NCBI GenBank assembly: GCA_017474925.1
Contig: JAFVGN010000046.1
Span: forward strand, 1-40,479
Direction: 5' to 3'
Length of the DNA stretch: 40,479 bases
Source: Prevotella sp.
Lineage (GTDB): Bacteria > Bacteroidota > Bacteroidia > Bacteroidales > Bacteroidaceae
Positions within the stretch are counted from its first letter, which is position 1. Each line of letters begins with the position of its first letter. The translations under genes were made by a program, and so were the position numbers. This document shows positions 8,301-17,661 of the stretch, in pieces. The notes beneath the pieces were generated by a model that was not told where the DNA came from, searched no databases, and saw only the letters and a program-made list of their open reading frames with translations.

Positions 8301-9409
8301 TTGACCTCAGCACCGACAAGACCATTGAGACGATGACGTTCGAAAGCAGTCCGGTGTCAATTGGTCCCTTTGAGTTCAAGGGAACGATGGAGCAGTTGCA
8401 GGGCGATGCCCTCATCGATGCCTCTAAGCCCTTCTACGTGATGCAGAGCGATGGTTCCTGGAAACTTATAAAGGAAGGCGATACAGATGCCGTTGTGGCT
8501 CCCTTCAGCGCCTACTTCCAAGCGAAGTCGCCTTCCACTATCGATAAAATAGCTGTTATCTTTGAAGACAATTATCCTGTCATTACGCTCGACGAAAAGG
8601 GTGATAATACCGCTATCCTCAAGCAGTATGAGGGTCAGAGAGTTAATGTTGTATACGACCGCGTACTGGCAGCTACGAAGATAGAAAGTGACAAATGGGC
8701 AAGCCGAGCCTATACCGTCTGTCTGCCTTACAACATCGACCTGCTCGACTATGAGAACATCCAAGTCTATCGCCTCATTGGCATCAAGGATAACAAGGAG
8801 TTTATCTTTACCAACGACTTTGCAGATCTCGAAGCGGGCGAGCCTTACCTGATTGTGGTGAACGAAGGTTTCGTTCCTCTGTCAGCCCGTGGCGTGAGAG
8901 TCATATCTGAGCCAAGCGAAGGCGACGAAGTCACCAATCATCTCGACTCGGAATCACCCGACTATAAGAAATTGGGTCGCTTCAAGGGAACGTTCAAGTA
9001 TCTGTCCAATGACGAGTGTGTCGCACAGAACGCATACGGAATGAGCGCTGATGGCAAGTGGAGACGCTACCGCAACGACAAGCCTCAATACCAAAAAGCA
9101 TATGCGTGTGCTTTCCGCTGTTTCTTCAGTGCGATAGAACCGATGGGCAATGGCGTATATGCAACGCTCTTCGAAGAGCATGAGGAAGGCGAAGAGGAGT
9201 TTGAAATTACAAAGTTCCCTGCAGAAGTATTCTCAGGCGATGCCGACTTCTCGGGCTACGACGATGAAGGAACGGGCATTATCCTGCACACCATCGATGC
9301 CGACGGCACTCATCGTTACTTCGACATGCAGGGTCGTCCTCTTGACGGCAAGAAACCCACTAAGAGGGGATTATATATCATAAACGGTAAAAAGGTAGTA
9401 GTAAAATAA
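5321..9409 (+). CDS. Large BspA-like leucine-rich-repeat surface protein
   Basis: The 1362-residue protein begins with a Sec signal peptide (about 1-19). A BspA/LRR_5-type block follows at about 75-140 (AFRLCSGLTRVTIKEGVEQI) and another at about 590-720 (AFEDCDLLTAIDLPDAVN). Between them, about 265-430, lies a Gly-rich beta-helix-like region of GLUG type (FSGIFNGGGHTIKNM; GGIVGVAENATIERCYF). Two related modules start with YTVCLPY near residues 930 and 1130. The last ~30 residues (YFDMQGRPLDGKK..GLYIINGKKVVVK) resemble the C-terminal tails of secreted Prevotella proteins; a link to type IX secretion is inference. The likely role is adhesion or binding at the cell surface beside the two hydrolases. 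The 21-base gap to the previous gene supports one operon. Confidence 0.8.
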   Translation: MKKHILLLMVTLLSLTASAEYRLGTIDVTLPGGVTSAVARIDDANRLVVLGNGYNSCIPYWSRGSLVIPGSVSINGVSYKVEVGPVAFRLCSGLTRVTIKEGVEQIDDYAFVGCSSVQRIDLPSTLTTIKRGAFVNMKALKLIICKAETAPTWEFNDIFASEGTLEATQKNNTERNLFVPQSHTESYKKSKYNNTVGWEDACARIYEYSNEPTKISSLAEFKAFRDAVNDGTLMTKYASESFELTTDIVISEEHITTEAINHGKDGNWTPIGSESHPFSGIFNGGGHTIKNMAVKWGAGSHNYVGLFGCAQEAIIYNLHLDAPAVLGADYVGSVLGYASTNTHVTDVLVTCLPEPTYDSWNIISMGSGGGIVGVAENATIERCYFDGSVRSSGWAGGIIGNVGAVTVSDCSASGEVINSFFYVYGTPNVRIGGIVGGTYKGGVTMKRCSSRVKLRTWMNPGDGAYAGYLLGKPQDGQSAVIENSVYWECGYPDNYYNDDKHITFTNCKSFSTESDMRGGVAKNYLGDNWTYFTDSYQDYAIPTTLAKMYLKDIVLTDASGLVYRPVGSKNAPTAYVVEAYTGSSADVTIPDTYKDKPVTAILEEAFKANEVLKTIKLGANLQTIGKSAFEDCDLLTAIDLPDAVNMVKRDAFRGCDNLVSFNIGKGFKDHEGNFLAYCPKLTTLTASRGNDNGYLCVDNVLIHNVGSYRSYVIVCAPGKTGDYVIPVNSLTNFTVNVFTNCFASCDGLTSITFPAGKKYSLGSGVFDGAYNLRYVDMSAISGTIDDAKYKVDRNDAETPFYGMSDNTMIYMPGGKGHTAATNEPNVIIGDKAQGGLILHEDWGFKPLKENVKQVKGVTMNRDISSERTIINYIVTDGEGNEIEAKDENGNPIVVNAYNADGTPQMEEDGVTPKTTHLPEMADYDYYIPRLYTVCLPYDLEISAADDYVFTPTKVDMVEGVPTFFFKQLIENNEEKYELKANRPYVILAAGKNPIDLSTDKTIETMTFESSPVSIGPFEFKGTMEQLQGDALIDASKPFYVMQSDGSWKLIKEGDTDAVVAPFSAYFQAKSPSTIDKIAVIFEDNYPVITLDEKGDNTAILKQYEGQRVNVVYDRVLAATKIESDKWASRAYTVCLPYNIDLLDYENIQVYRLIGIKDNKEFIFTNDFADLEAGEPYLIVVNEGFVPLSARGVRVISEPSEGDEVTNHLDSESPDYKKLGRFKGTFKYLSNDECVAQNAYGMSADGKWRRYRNDKPQYQKAYACAFRCFFSAIEPMGNGVYATLFEEHEEGEEEFEITKFPAEVFSGDADFSGYDDEGTGIILHTIDADGTHRYFDMQGRPLDGKKPTKRGLYIINGKKVVVK

Positions 9410-9421
9410 TACGAAAGAAAC

Positions 9422-9556
9422 ATGAATACGAAGAAAGAATATCAAAAGCCGACAATGCACACCGTTGAGCTACGTCATACACAGATATTAACCGTTAGTG
9501 ATGGGCAGCAAGTCCCAAACCAGGCTCCCCAATATCGGGTCTTCGACGATGAGTAG
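9422..9556 (+). CDS. 44-residue peptide of the short KKEYQKPTM type
   Basis: ATG at 9422 gives MNTKKEYQKPTMHTVELRHT followed by QILTVSDGQQVPNQ and a short tail, ending TAG at 9556. It begins 12 bases after the BspA-like gene. Many Bacteroidales genomes carry 40-60-residue proteins that start M.KKEYxKPxMxVVxxxHxxxIL and end in a variable Gly/Asn/Pro tail, so this is probably real although very short. Function is unknown. The position last in the operon suggests co-expression with the surface protein. Confidence 0.6.
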   Translation: MNTKKEYQKPTMHTVELRHTQILTVSDGQQVPNQAPQYRVFDDE

Positions 9557-9635
9557 AATCGCCCCAGGCTCCACAGTTTTCCTCTATACCGTCGGACTGA
9601 CGGAGGCGGAGACTGCCCGTGCTGATAAGGAGTAA
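9549..9635 (+). pseudogene. Remnant of a SpoIIE/PP2C phosphatase C-terminus
   Basis: A 28-codon frame overlapping the end of the preceding small gene contains APGSTVFLYTVGLTEAE. This matches the PP2C motif seen intact at 15736-17646 ([17 protein letters not shown]). Here the motif Asp, a metal ligand in this family, is Val, and the frame stops 9 codons later. The similarity also extends to the DNA (CCTCTATACC.TCGGACTGAC.GAGGC). It reads as a decayed fragment of a second phosphatase, not a functional gene; the ATG at 9549 may be fortuitous. Confidence 0.55.
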
Positions 9636-9694
9636 CGAGGAAGGAGATATGTTCGAGGGCTGAAAAATACCCGCAGAACATATCTCCTTCCTCG
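9636..9694. terminator. 19-bp hairpin between convergent operons
   Basis: A perfect 19-bp inverted repeat (9636-9654 against 9676-9694) with a 21-base loop lies between the plus-strand hydrolase operon and the minus-strand glgP operon, 19 bases from the glgP stop. It has no clear T-tract on either side. A bidirectional terminator is the simplest reading. Confidence 0.65.
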
Positions 9695-9713
9695 AAAACA
9701 GCTGCCGCTAACC

Positions 9714-12287
9714 TTACATGTTGGTGGGAAGGTCAAGCCACTTGACGTAGCAGAAGTCCTGACGGTGAGGCAGGCTCGGGTGCTTCGGGTACATACGTAC
9801 GGCCGACTTGTACTGTCCGAACTGGTAGGGAGTGAGCTCAGCCTCGAAGATATAGTTGTTGCCCTCATGGCCAACCATCTTCAGCGGCTCAACATTGTAG
9901 ACCTTCTCCTGACCGTCCTTGTCGGTGCAGATGTTCACCTTCTCGAGGCCGACGGCATCGTGAAGACCCTGCTCGTTGACGACATACCTGATGGAGTACT
10001 TCTTGCCGGCCTCGCAACCGCTGGCAGGGAAGTTCCACTCGCAGCTGACGACGTTGATGGCATCCCAGCGCTCGGCAACGGTCTCCTTCCACAAGGCAAT
10101 ATCCATAGCCAGGCGATTGCCGTCCTTGGAGAGTTCCTTTGAACGCTTGGCCAGCTTCTCGTAGAACTTGCTGTAGTAGTCGTCGAGCTGACGCTTCATG
10201 GTGTAGTGCGGAGCAATCTGGGCGATGGAGTTCTTCACAACCTGAATCCAGCCATTCGAAATGCCGCGCTCATCCGTATCGAAATACAGGGGAACAATCT
10301 CGTTCTCGAGCAGGCCATAGATGGTGGCAGCGTCGAGCTGGTCCTGATAGTCCTGATTCTGGTAGGTGCGCTTCTCGGTAAGTGCCCAGCCGGCACCCTC
10401 GCGATAGCCTTCGAGCCACCAGCCGTCCTTGACGGACAGGTTGACGACACCGTTCATCTCAGCCTTCTCGCCTGACGTACCGCTGGCCTCCATGGGACGC
10501 GTCGGAGTGTTCATCCAGATGTCGACACCGCTGACGAGACGACGGGCCAGCAGGAAGTCGTAGTCTTCGACGAAGATGACCTTGCCCTGGAACTCAGGAC
10601 GCTGGGAGATTTCGTAGATGCGCTTGATGAGTCCCTGTCCGGCACCGTCGGCAGGATGAGCCTTACCGGCGAAGAGGAACATGACGGGACGATCGGGATT
10701 GTTGACGATGCGGCTCAGACGGTCGAGGTCGGTGAACAGCAGGTGGGCACGCTTATAGGTGGCGAAGCGACGGCAGAAGCCGATGACCAATGCGTTGGGG
10801 TTGAAGCGCTCAACCAGCTTCACAACACGTGCAGGATCGCCCTGGTTCTTCAGCCAAGTTTCCTGGAACTGCACCTGGACATATTGGAAGAGCTTAGCCT
10901 TCAGAGCCTTGCGGACAGCCCAGATTTCCTCGTCGGGACAGTTGTAGATGCCATGCCAGATGTCCTCGTTGGACTGGTCGCCCAGGAACTTCGGATCGAA
11001 GTACTTGCTATAGAGCTGGAGCCACTCGGCAGCTACCCAGGTGGGGAAGTGGACACCGTTGGTGACGTAGCCCACGTGGTTCTCCTCGGGATAGTAGCCG
11101 TTCCAGATGGGGGCGAACATCTTCTGCGACACCCAGCCGTGCAGCTTGGAGACACCGTTGACCTCCTGACAGGTGTTGCAGGCGAAGGTGGACATGCAGA
11201 ACTTCTCGCCGTGGTCGTCGGGATTGGTACGGCCCATGCCGATGAACTCGTCCCACGTGATGCCCAGCTTGGCAGGGAAGCCACTCATGTACTTGCTGAA
11301 GAGTCCCTCCTCGAAGTAGTCGTGACCGGCAGGTACGGGAGTGTGGACGGTATAGAGGCTGGAGGCACGCACCAGCTCAAGAGCCTGGTTGAACGTCAGT
11401 CCCTGGTCGATATAGTCGCACAGGCGCTGCAGGTTGCACAGGGCAGCATGACCCTCGTTGCAATGGTAGACGTCCTTCTTGATGCCCAACTTCTTGAGCA
11501 GCAGCATGCCGCCGATGCCGAGCAGGATCTCCTGCTTCAGACGGTTCTCCCAGTCACCGCCGTAGAGGGCGTGGGTGATGGACTTGTCGAAGTCGGAGTT
11601 CATCTCGTTGTCGGTGTCGAGCAGATAGAGCTTCACGCGGCCGACGTTGACACGCCATACATAGGCGTGAACCTGGTAGTTGGTGTAAGGCACGTCGATG
11701 ACCAGGGGATTACCCTCGGCATCGAGCTGCTGCTCGATGGGCAGCGAACTGAAGTTCTGCTTCTCGTAGTTGGCAATCTGCTGACCGTCCATAGCCAGCG
11801 ACTGGGTGAAGTAGCCGAAACGATAGAGGAAGCCGACGGCACACATGTCGACGTTGGAGTCGGAAGCCTCCTTCACATAGTCGCCGGCAAGCATGCCCAG
11901 ACCACCGGAGTAGATCTTGAGTGCCGAGTGGATGCCGTACTCCATGCAGAAGTAGGCCACAGAGGGACGGTTGCTGTCGGGCTCGACATCCATGTAAGCC
12001 CTGAATTTGGCATAGACGTCCTGGATGCGCTTCATGAGGGCCTCGTCCTTCTGGATGGCTTCCTTGCGCTCGTAGGTCAGCTGCTCAAGGAGCATCACGG
12101 GATTGTGCTTGACATCGTGGTAAATGTCTGGGTCAAGGTCACGGAACAGGTCGCGTGCCTCGTAGTTCCATACCCACCACATGTTGTGGGCAATCTCGTC
12201 CAAACACTTCAGCTTTTCAGGAAGAGTAGCCTTGACGGTAAGAATCTTCCATTGTGGAGCATTTACATAATCTGCTTTGATTTTCAT
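9714..12287 (-). CDS. glgP: Glycogen/alpha-glucan phosphorylase
   Basis: The enzyme releases glucose 1-phosphate from alpha-1,4-glucan with phosphate and PLP (GT35). The 857-residue protein has the DUF3417-type N-terminus of the short alpha-glucan phosphorylase branch ([20 protein letters not shown]). It also has the phosphorylase core ([33 protein letters not shown]) and the PLP-site region [14 protein letters not shown] near residue 600. About 90 extra C-terminal residues form a beta-rich tail. The frame is open further upstream, but the ATG at 12285-12287 ([13 protein letters not shown]) gives the family's normal N-terminus. It follows the DUF3943 gene by 51 bases with no visible promoter, so it is probably last in the operon starting at 18558. 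Confidence 0.9.
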   Translation of the reverse strand: MKIKADYVNAPQWKILTVKATLPEKLKCLDEIAHNMWWVWNYEARDLFRDLDPDIYHDVKHNPVMLLEQLTYERKEAIQKDEALMKRIQDVYAKFRAYMDVEPDSNRPSVAYFCMEYGIHSALKIYSGGLGMLAGDYVKEASDSNVDMCAVGFLYRFGYFTQSLAMDGQQIANYEKQNFSSLPIEQQLDAEGNPLVIDVPYTNYQVHAYVWRVNVGRVKLYLLDTDNEMNSDFDKSITHALYGGDWENRLKQEILLGIGGMLLLKKLGIKKDVYHCNEGHAALCNLQRLCDYIDQGLTFNQALELVRASSLYTVHTPVPAGHDYFEEGLFSKYMSGFPAKLGITWDEFIGMGRTNPDDHGEKFCMSTFACNTCQEVNGVSKLHGWVSQKMFAPIWNGYYPEENHVGYVTNGVHFPTWVAAEWLQLYSKYFDPKFLGDQSNEDIWHGIYNCPDEEIWAVRKALKAKLFQYVQVQFQETWLKNQGDPARVVKLVERFNPNALVIGFCRRFATYKRAHLLFTDLDRLSRIVNNPDRPVMFLFAGKAHPADGAGQGLIKRIYEISQRPEFQGKVIFVEDYDFLLARRLVSGVDIWMNTPTRPMEASGTSGEKAEMNGVVNLSVKDGWWLEGYREGAGWALTEKRTYQNQDYQDQLDAATIYGLLENEIVPLYFDTDERGISNGWIQVVKNSIAQIAPHYTMKRQLDDYYSKFYEKLAKRSKELSKDGNRLAMDIALWKETVAERWDAINVVSCEWNFPASGCEAGKKYSIRYVVNEQGLHDAVGLEKVNICTDKDGQEKVYNVEPLKMVGHEGNNYIFEAELTPYQFGQYKSAVRMYPKHPSLPHRQDFCYVKWLDLPTNM

Positions 12288-12338
12288 AGATGTTGTAGTT
12301 AAATAATGATAATTATGTTTCAGGATATATTCATACAC

Positions 12339-14702
12339 TTACAGGTGATAAGCCAAACCAAGCTTGAGCTCGAAGGTTTTGGCCCTCACATTATCGTGGG
12401 ACTTGTAGTGGGTGCTACGGACGAAATAGCTGCCGCTGAACTCGACGCCCCAGTTCTTGCCGAGGTTGATCTCGACCAGGGGATTGATGACGAAGAGGCG
12501 GGCATTGCTATGGTCGCCCTGCACGTTGAGGTAGTGCAGGTCTTCGGTTCCGTCGATAAAGGGTGTCAGGTCGATGTCCTCATAGCCCTTCCACGAGTAG
12601 AGATAGAAGTAGCTGATGTTGGTGACGAAGTGGCCGAAGTTCTTCAGCTGGAGCAGGGTCTTCGACTTGATGCTGAAACCGCTACCCATGTTATAGTCGC
12701 GCTCGATGACGTTGAAGTAGTCGCTCTTGGTACCGCCCAGCAGGATGCCCGTCAGGAACACGCGCTGCTCGAGTTTCTCGAGGGCTCCCGCCTTCGGCAT
12801 CTGGATGACAAAGCCCGGTCCAAACGAGGCAGCCTCGCTGATGCGGTAGGGTGTCAGGCCGCTGCCGTCCTTGATGGGCTTGGAGTCGTAGTAGTTGAAG
12901 TGCTGATAGATACCGAACTCGGCCTGCATGCCCTTGTGGGAATACATCGGGGTGCTCCAGATGCGACCCAGCAGATGAACCCTGTTGACGATGGGCTGGT
13001 TGCTGGTGAGGCCGAAGTTGGCCTCGACCTCGAAGAAGTCGTAGGGCTTATTGTTGTCGCCCTCGTTCAGCACGTCACCATATTCCATTTTCAGGTTGAT
13101 ATATGGATTATGATCGCCACGGAAGAGTGCTCCGTTGTCGGCCAGATAGCGGTCGCCGAAGGCAACGCTGAAGTTGATGGGGAAGCGATTCCAGTCGTGG
13201 TGCAGGCTGTTGGTGCTATGCACATGCCATGCCTCGCCGCTGATGATGCGGTTGATGCCCTTGATGGGGTTGATGACAAATCCCAGCGCCTCGGTCCAGA
13301 AACGGGACCAGCCGCGCCTGCTGTCATTGAGCACGGCATTGCTGAGGCGGTGAGTGATTTCACCGATGGCGATACCTCCGAACGTGGTGGCAAAGATGTC
13401 GTTGATGGCAGGCGGCTCGGTCTCGCCGAAGAACTCCCACATCAAGGAACCACCCAGCGCGAAGGGTGCCGACTCCCAGAAGGTCAGGCCATTGGAACGT
13501 GCCGAGTTGTAGTATAGGTTGCCGTGATAGGGATGCAGGAACATATTGGTAATGAATACGTCGTTGTCCCACACGAAGGCGTGCTTGAAGTTATTGCCGA
13601 TGCTACGCAGGGTGGTCTGTGCAAACTCCTCCTTGGAGACGTAGCGGTCGAAGAGCTGTACCAAGACATTGACACTGGTCATCTCGGCCAAAGCCCACCA
13701 GGGATGCTTGCCGTAAGGCCACTGGCAGAGCGAGTCGGCCTGTTCGCCAAAGTCGCGCTGCTTCCGTTTAGGAGCCGAACGCAGGAAGCCATTGCGGTAG
13801 CGCAGGGTGACACCGGCCTCGAAAATGGGACGGTTGCGGTAGGTCTCGTTACGGTTGTAGTAGCGTGTCAGTCCCCAGCCTGCCGAGGCAAAGGCGCCGA
13901 AGGTCTTGTTAATCTGATAGTCGGCATTGATGCGTGCCTGAAGACCATAGAGGCGCTCGGGCTTGTCGTCCGAATTGCGCTCGAAGGTCTCGATGTGTGC
14001 ATAGCCTATGTCGCCGCTAAGCGTCCAGCGGCGTGACAGTTGCTGATGGAGTCCGAGGCGGTAGTAAATGGAGCCAGAGAACTTGCTGTCGAGTCCCATG
14101 TAGTGAGTGCCGACGCCCAGAATGCTATAGTGGTGGCGATTGCGAAAACGGACGGCCAAATTGATCTTGCTGGCATTGCCACCAAAGAGCATGTAGTCGA
14201 TGTCCGTGGTGGGACGGACGTTGAACAAACCGACCTGATGAGCCATGCTGTCGCGCGAGATATTCACCACACCAATCTGCCAGCCCTTAGGATGGCTGAC
14301 GTCACGGTTGATGACGCCTATCTGAACACCACTCAGCGTATCGGCGAAGTTCCATATCGAGGTCTGAAGACCCCGCATCTGGCCTGCTGAGACATTAAAC
14401 AGCGGAGACAACTGGAAGCCACGGTCGACACCCATGGAGATGTTGTTGATAGCGCTGAGCTGGAAACCGTTGATGGGAGCACCAGACATGTTGGCAAACG
14501 TACCAAACTGGAAGCCTTTCATCTGGCTGACTGCCGCGGAGGATATCACGCCAAACTGCACGCTCTTGACAGAGTCCTGCACGCTGGCTATTCCCACAGG
14601 GAATTTCTGGGCAGCCACAGGAATGGAGGTGAACAGGCAAAAAAGCAATACGCCTGCTGCCTGCACCTTCTTCCTGATGTCTTTAATCAATTGAATTTCC
14701 AT
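12339..14702 (-). CDS. DUF3943 outer-membrane protein with GFQLG/GVQIG repeats
   Basis: The 787-residue protein has a Sec signal peptide (about 1-32, cut near PVAAQ). Residues about 40-170 hold short repeats (VQFGVISS, FQFGTFAN, FQLSAINN, VQIGVINR, WQIGVVNI), like those described in LA_2272-type surface repeats. A DUF3943-like core follows around residues 320-480 (FVWDNDVFITNMFLHPYHGN, FGGIAIGEITHRLSNAVL). The C-terminal half is beta-rich and ends in LELKLGLAYHL, typical of an outer-membrane barrel. Function is unknown. Its place between pfkA and glgP suggests a role in carbohydrate uptake or the envelope, but that is inference. Confidence 0.75.
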   Translation of the reverse strand: MEIQLIKDIRKKVQAAGVLLFCLFTSIPVAAQKFPVGIASVQDSVKSVQFGVISSAAVSQMKGFQFGTFANMSGAPINGFQLSAINNISMGVDRGFQLSPLFNVSAGQMRGLQTSIWNFADTLSGVQIGVINRDVSHPKGWQIGVVNISRDSMAHQVGLFNVRPTTDIDYMLFGGNASKINLAVRFRNRHHYSILGVGTHYMGLDSKFSGSIYYRLGLHQQLSRRWTLSGDIGYAHIETFERNSDDKPERLYGLQARINADYQINKTFGAFASAGWGLTRYYNRNETYRNRPIFEAGVTLRYRNGFLRSAPKRKQRDFGEQADSLCQWPYGKHPWWALAEMTSVNVLVQLFDRYVSKEEFAQTTLRSIGNNFKHAFVWDNDVFITNMFLHPYHGNLYYNSARSNGLTFWESAPFALGGSLMWEFFGETEPPAINDIFATTFGGIAIGEITHRLSNAVLNDSRRGWSRFWTEALGFVINPIKGINRIISGEAWHVHSTNSLHHDWNRFPINFSVAFGDRYLADNGALFRGDHNPYINLKMEYGDVLNEGDNNKPYDFFEVEANFGLTSNQPIVNRVHLLGRIWSTPMYSHKGMQAEFGIYQHFNYYDSKPIKDGSGLTPYRISEAASFGPGFVIQMPKAGALEKLEQRVFLTGILLGGTKSDYFNVIERDYNMGSGFSIKSKTLLQLKNFGHFVTNISYFYLYSWKGYEDIDLTPFIDGTEDLHYLNVQGDHSNARLFVINPLVEINLGKNWGVEFSGSYFVRSTHYKSHDNVRAKTFELKLGLAYHL

Positions 14703-14744
14703 TTATCGATTCTACTTGTTATCCTTTTACGTGGTTCGTCATCC

Positions 14745-15722
14745 TTAGATGCTGAGCTCGTCGAGCACCGTAATCAGTCGCTTGTCGAAGCGCTTGTCGG
14801 TGCGGATGCACTCAGTGAAGGGCACATAGACCACATCGTTATTACGAACGCCCACCATCACGTTGCGCTGTCCCTGCATGATAGCATCGATAGCACCGAC
14901 GCCTGTACAGCTGGCCAAGATACGGTCGCGTGCGGAAGGCGTACCACCACGCTGCAAATGGCCTAGGATGGATACGCGGACGTCGAACTCGGGGAATTCG
15001 TGCCTCACACGGTCGGCATAGAAGAGTGCGCCGCACTTGGGACTCTCAGAGACGATGACAATGCACGACTTCTTGGACTTGCGGATGCCACGGCCCATGA
15101 ATGCTGCGAGCTGGTCTACGTCGGTTGCCTCCTCAGGCACAATGGCGGCCTCTGCACCACAGGCGATGGCACAGTTCTGGGCCAGGAAACCGGCATCGCG
15201 TCCCATCACCTCGACAAAGAAGATGCGCTCGTGCGAATTGGCGGTGTCGCGGATACGGTCAACACACTCCATGATGGTGTTCATGGTGGTGTCGTAGCCA
15301 ATGGTTGCATCGGTACCATACAGGTCGTTATCGATGGTGCCGGGCAAGCCGATGACAGGGAAATTGAACTCCATGCCGAAATCGCGGGCACCTGTCAACG
15401 AACCATTACCGCCAATGACGATAAGGGCGTCAATTTGCTCGCGCTGACAGGTTTCGTATGCTTTCTGCATTCCTTCAGGAGTCATGAACTCCATAGAACG
15501 GGCGGTCTTCAGGATAGTGCCGCCTTTGGTGATGATTCCACTAACATCTTCCGTCGTAAACTCCTTGACCTCACCCTTGATGAGTCCATCATAGCCACGG
15601 AAGATGCCCTTGATGTTGAAACAATTGTAAATACCAGCGCGTGTCACGGCACGGATAGCTGCGTTCATGCCAGGGGCATCACCGCCCGAGGTCAGAATTC
15701 CGATAGTCTTAATCCTACTCAT
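14745..15722 (-). CDS. pfkA: 6-phosphofructokinase
   Basis: The enzyme phosphorylates fructose 6-phosphate to fructose 1,6-bisphosphate, the committed step of glycolysis. The 325-residue protein has [10 protein letters not shown] (12-21), [13 protein letters not shown] with catalytic Asp131, and [12 protein letters not shown], as in bacterial PfkA. The nucleotide loop reads GGNGS (104-108) where ATP-type enzymes such as E. coli PfkA have GGDGS. The Gly after it, characteristic of ATP over PPi use, is kept. The phosphatase gene ends 13 bases upstream and the DUF3943 gene starts 42 bases downstream. Co-transcription with glgP would couple glycogen breakdown to glycolysis. Confidence 0.92.
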   Translation of the reverse strand: MSRIKTIGILTSGGDAPGMNAAIRAVTRAGIYNCFNIKGIFRGYDGLIKGEVKEFTTEDVSGIITKGGTILKTARSMEFMTPEGMQKAYETCQREQIDALIVIGGNGSLTGARDFGMEFNFPVIGLPGTIDNDLYGTDATIGYDTTMNTIMECVDRIRDTANSHERIFFVEVMGRDAGFLAQNCAIACGAEAAIVPEEATDVDQLAAFMGRGIRKSKKSCIVIVSESPKCGALFYADRVRHEFPEFDVRVSILGHLQRGGTPSARDRILASCTGVGAIDAIMQGQRNVMVGVRNNDVVYVPFTECIRTDKRFDKRLITVLDELSI

Positions 15723-15735
15723 AATTCGTAAATAT

Positions 15736-17646
15736 TTAAAGTGATGTTGATTGATGATTGTTCGTATACTTGATTGCCAGCATTGTCAGGTCGTCACTCT
15801 GCTCAGCGTCGCCCGCGAACTGACGGACGGCATTGGTCATTGCCTGTACAAGTTCTTGGGGCATGCCCTCGTGGCTGACGATGACCTGTGTCACCCGCTC
15901 CTCGCCAAACTGCTCACTACGGACGTTCTCGGCCTCAGTCAGTCCGTCGGTATAGAGGAAGAGCATCGTACCAGGTTCCAGCACCGTCTGCTGCTCGGAG
16001 TACGTCAGGTCTGGCGTCACACCGATGGGCAGATTGGCATCACAGGGCAGCATGGCGTGCTGTAGATATGGTGAGTTGTGGCCTGCATTGCAATAGGACA
16101 GGCGGCCTGTCGGAAGGTCGAGCACACCGACAAAGAGCGTGACGAACATACACTCGTCGTTGCCGTCGCTGATGGCTGCATTCATGAAATCCGCGATGCG
16201 GCTGGGCTCATCGTGATGATAGGCTATATTGCGGAACAGCGTGCGCGAAACAGCCATGACGAGCGAGGCAGGCACTCCCTTGCCAGACACGTCGCCAATA
16301 CAGAAGAAGAGCTTCTCGTCGCGGATGAAGAAGTCGTAGAGGTCGCCTCCGACAGCCTTGGCAGGCTCCAGCGAGCCATAGAGTTCGAGGTCGGTGCGTT
16401 CAGGAAAAGCAGGATATGTCTTGGGCAACATGGACATCTGGATGCTGTGGGCTACGTTCAGTTCGCCCATGATGGCTGCCTTTGCCGCCGTAGTCTCCTG
16501 CAAATCCTTGACATAGCTCTTCAGCGACTGCTGCATGGAGTCGAACGAGTCGCGCAGCTGGGCTATCTCGTCTTTGTGCTTGAACGACGGCAACGCGGTA
16601 TCGAAATTACCCTTGGCGACCTCTTGCGCCGAGTCGGAAAGGAAGCGCAGCGGCTGGACGGCACTACGGATGCTGCGGCGCAGGAAGAAGAAGATGACCA
16701 GACCGCCGACACTCATGAAGAAGAGGATGACGATGGCAAGTATAATGCCCCACAAGAACACGACTTTATAGTGCTGTGCGACGAGCAGAGTCCAATGGGA
16801 ACCGTCCAAACGCTGATAGCCAACATAATAGGGTGTGCCTTCGACATCAATCATCTCTTCTCCCTCTGCATTTTTCTCCTGAAGGACCTTGATAATCTTG
16901 TCGTTAACAGTCTCATAGCCGGCTATCCGCCTACCCTTGCCATCAACTATCTGGAGGAAGAAATAGAAGTCTTCAACATCATCATCGAAGAAGAGTGCCT
17001 TCTTGACCTTCGACTCCTCACTGGCAATGGCATCCTCGAGCCATCCCAGGTACATGATGAGACCATAAAGCCCCACCTTGCGACCACTGGCATCGCAGAC
17101 GGGAGTGACATAGGTACAAAGCATGGGCTGACTGCCTTCCTTGACAACGTAGGGGTCAGTCATATAGCCCATCAAACCGTCCGGCAAGTGAAGACCCTCC
17201 TCGTACCACTCCTCCTTGAAATAGTCATATTGTGCAGAGCCCTTCTGTTCGCGAACAATTTGGGTACTATCCTGGAAAGAGACACTGGGGGCGAACCATC
17301 GGCCCTGACTGGGGAAGTAGTCTGGTTCGAAAGCGACGAAGCAACCTGCGCAAGTGTTATTCACGCGCAACTCCGCTTCCAAGGCCTCATACACTTTCTC
17401 GGGGCTGTCCAGATTAGCTTCTATGGCTGCCACGTTGTTCTTGGCTGTTATCTCCACAGCTCTGCGTATGGTCTCTAACTTACCGGTCATTCCGTTTAAC
17501 AAGTATTGCGCACGTGCTTCGCTCTCCAGCATCGAGACAGCAAAATCAAAAGCAACAACCGCTCCAATGATAAACACATTGAAGAACACAATAATCAGGA
17601 TGACGCGCCAAGTAATGCGCCGTGCTAACTTGCTTTTATTTTTCAA
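15736..17646 (-). CDS. Membrane SpoIIE-type PP2C phosphatase with sensor and HAMP domains
   Basis: The 636-residue protein has a first membrane helix (about 12-34) and a periplasmic Cache-like sensor (about 40-290; [20 protein letters not shown]). A second helix (about 297-322), a HAMP region (about 325-375) and a short coiled coil follow. The C-terminal PP2C/SpoIIE domain (about 395-627) keeps its metal-site motifs [30 protein letters not shown] and SDDLTML. It is predicted to dephosphorylate a Ser/Thr-phosphorylated partner, classically an anti-sigma-factor antagonist, on an external signal. No antagonist or anti-sigma gene is visible here. It lies 15 bases after the AraC gene and 13 before pfkA, suggesting a link to carbohydrate control. 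Confidence 0.88.
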   Translation of the reverse strand: MKNKSKLARRITWRVILIIVFFNVFIIGAVVAFDFAVSMLESEARAQYLLNGMTGKLETIRRAVEITAKNNVAAIEANLDSPEKVYEALEAELRVNNTCAGCFVAFEPDYFPSQGRWFAPSVSFQDSTQIVREQKGSAQYDYFKEEWYEEGLHLPDGLMGYMTDPYVVKEGSQPMLCTYVTPVCDASGRKVGLYGLIMYLGWLEDAIASEESKVKKALFFDDDVEDFYFFLQIVDGKGRRIAGYETVNDKIIKVLQEKNAEGEEMIDVEGTPYYVGYQRLDGSHWTLLVAQHYKVVFLWGIILAIVILFFMSVGGLVIFFFLRRSIRSAVQPLRFLSDSAQEVAKGNFDTALPSFKHKDEIAQLRDSFDSMQQSLKSYVKDLQETTAAKAAIMGELNVAHSIQMSMLPKTYPAFPERTDLELYGSLEPAKAVGGDLYDFFIRDEKLFFCIGDVSGKGVPASLVMAVSRTLFRNIAYHHDEPSRIADFMNAAISDGNDECMFVTLFVGVLDLPTGRLSYCNAGHNSPYLQHAMLPCDANLPIGVTPDLTYSEQQTVLEPGTMLFLYTDGLTEAENVRSEQFGEERVTQVIVSHEGMPQELVQAMTNAVRQFAGDAEQSDDLTMLAIKYTNNHQSTSL

Positions 17647-17661
17647 AATCTCTATTTTATT

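Noticed and set aside
10656-12302. Long open frame (548 codons) on the strand opposite glgP
   Set aside because: The protein has no recognisable domain and a composition of reversed codons (Val/Glu/Leu/Asp-rich); glgP on the other strand has clear family motifs throughout.
12306-13517. Open frame opposite the DUF3943 gene
   Set aside because: Antisense shadow; the reverse strand encodes a signal peptide and barrel protein without interruption.
16078-17478. Open frame opposite the PP2C phosphatase gene
   Set aside because: It has no domain or plausible start context; the phosphatase strand carries all expected motifs.
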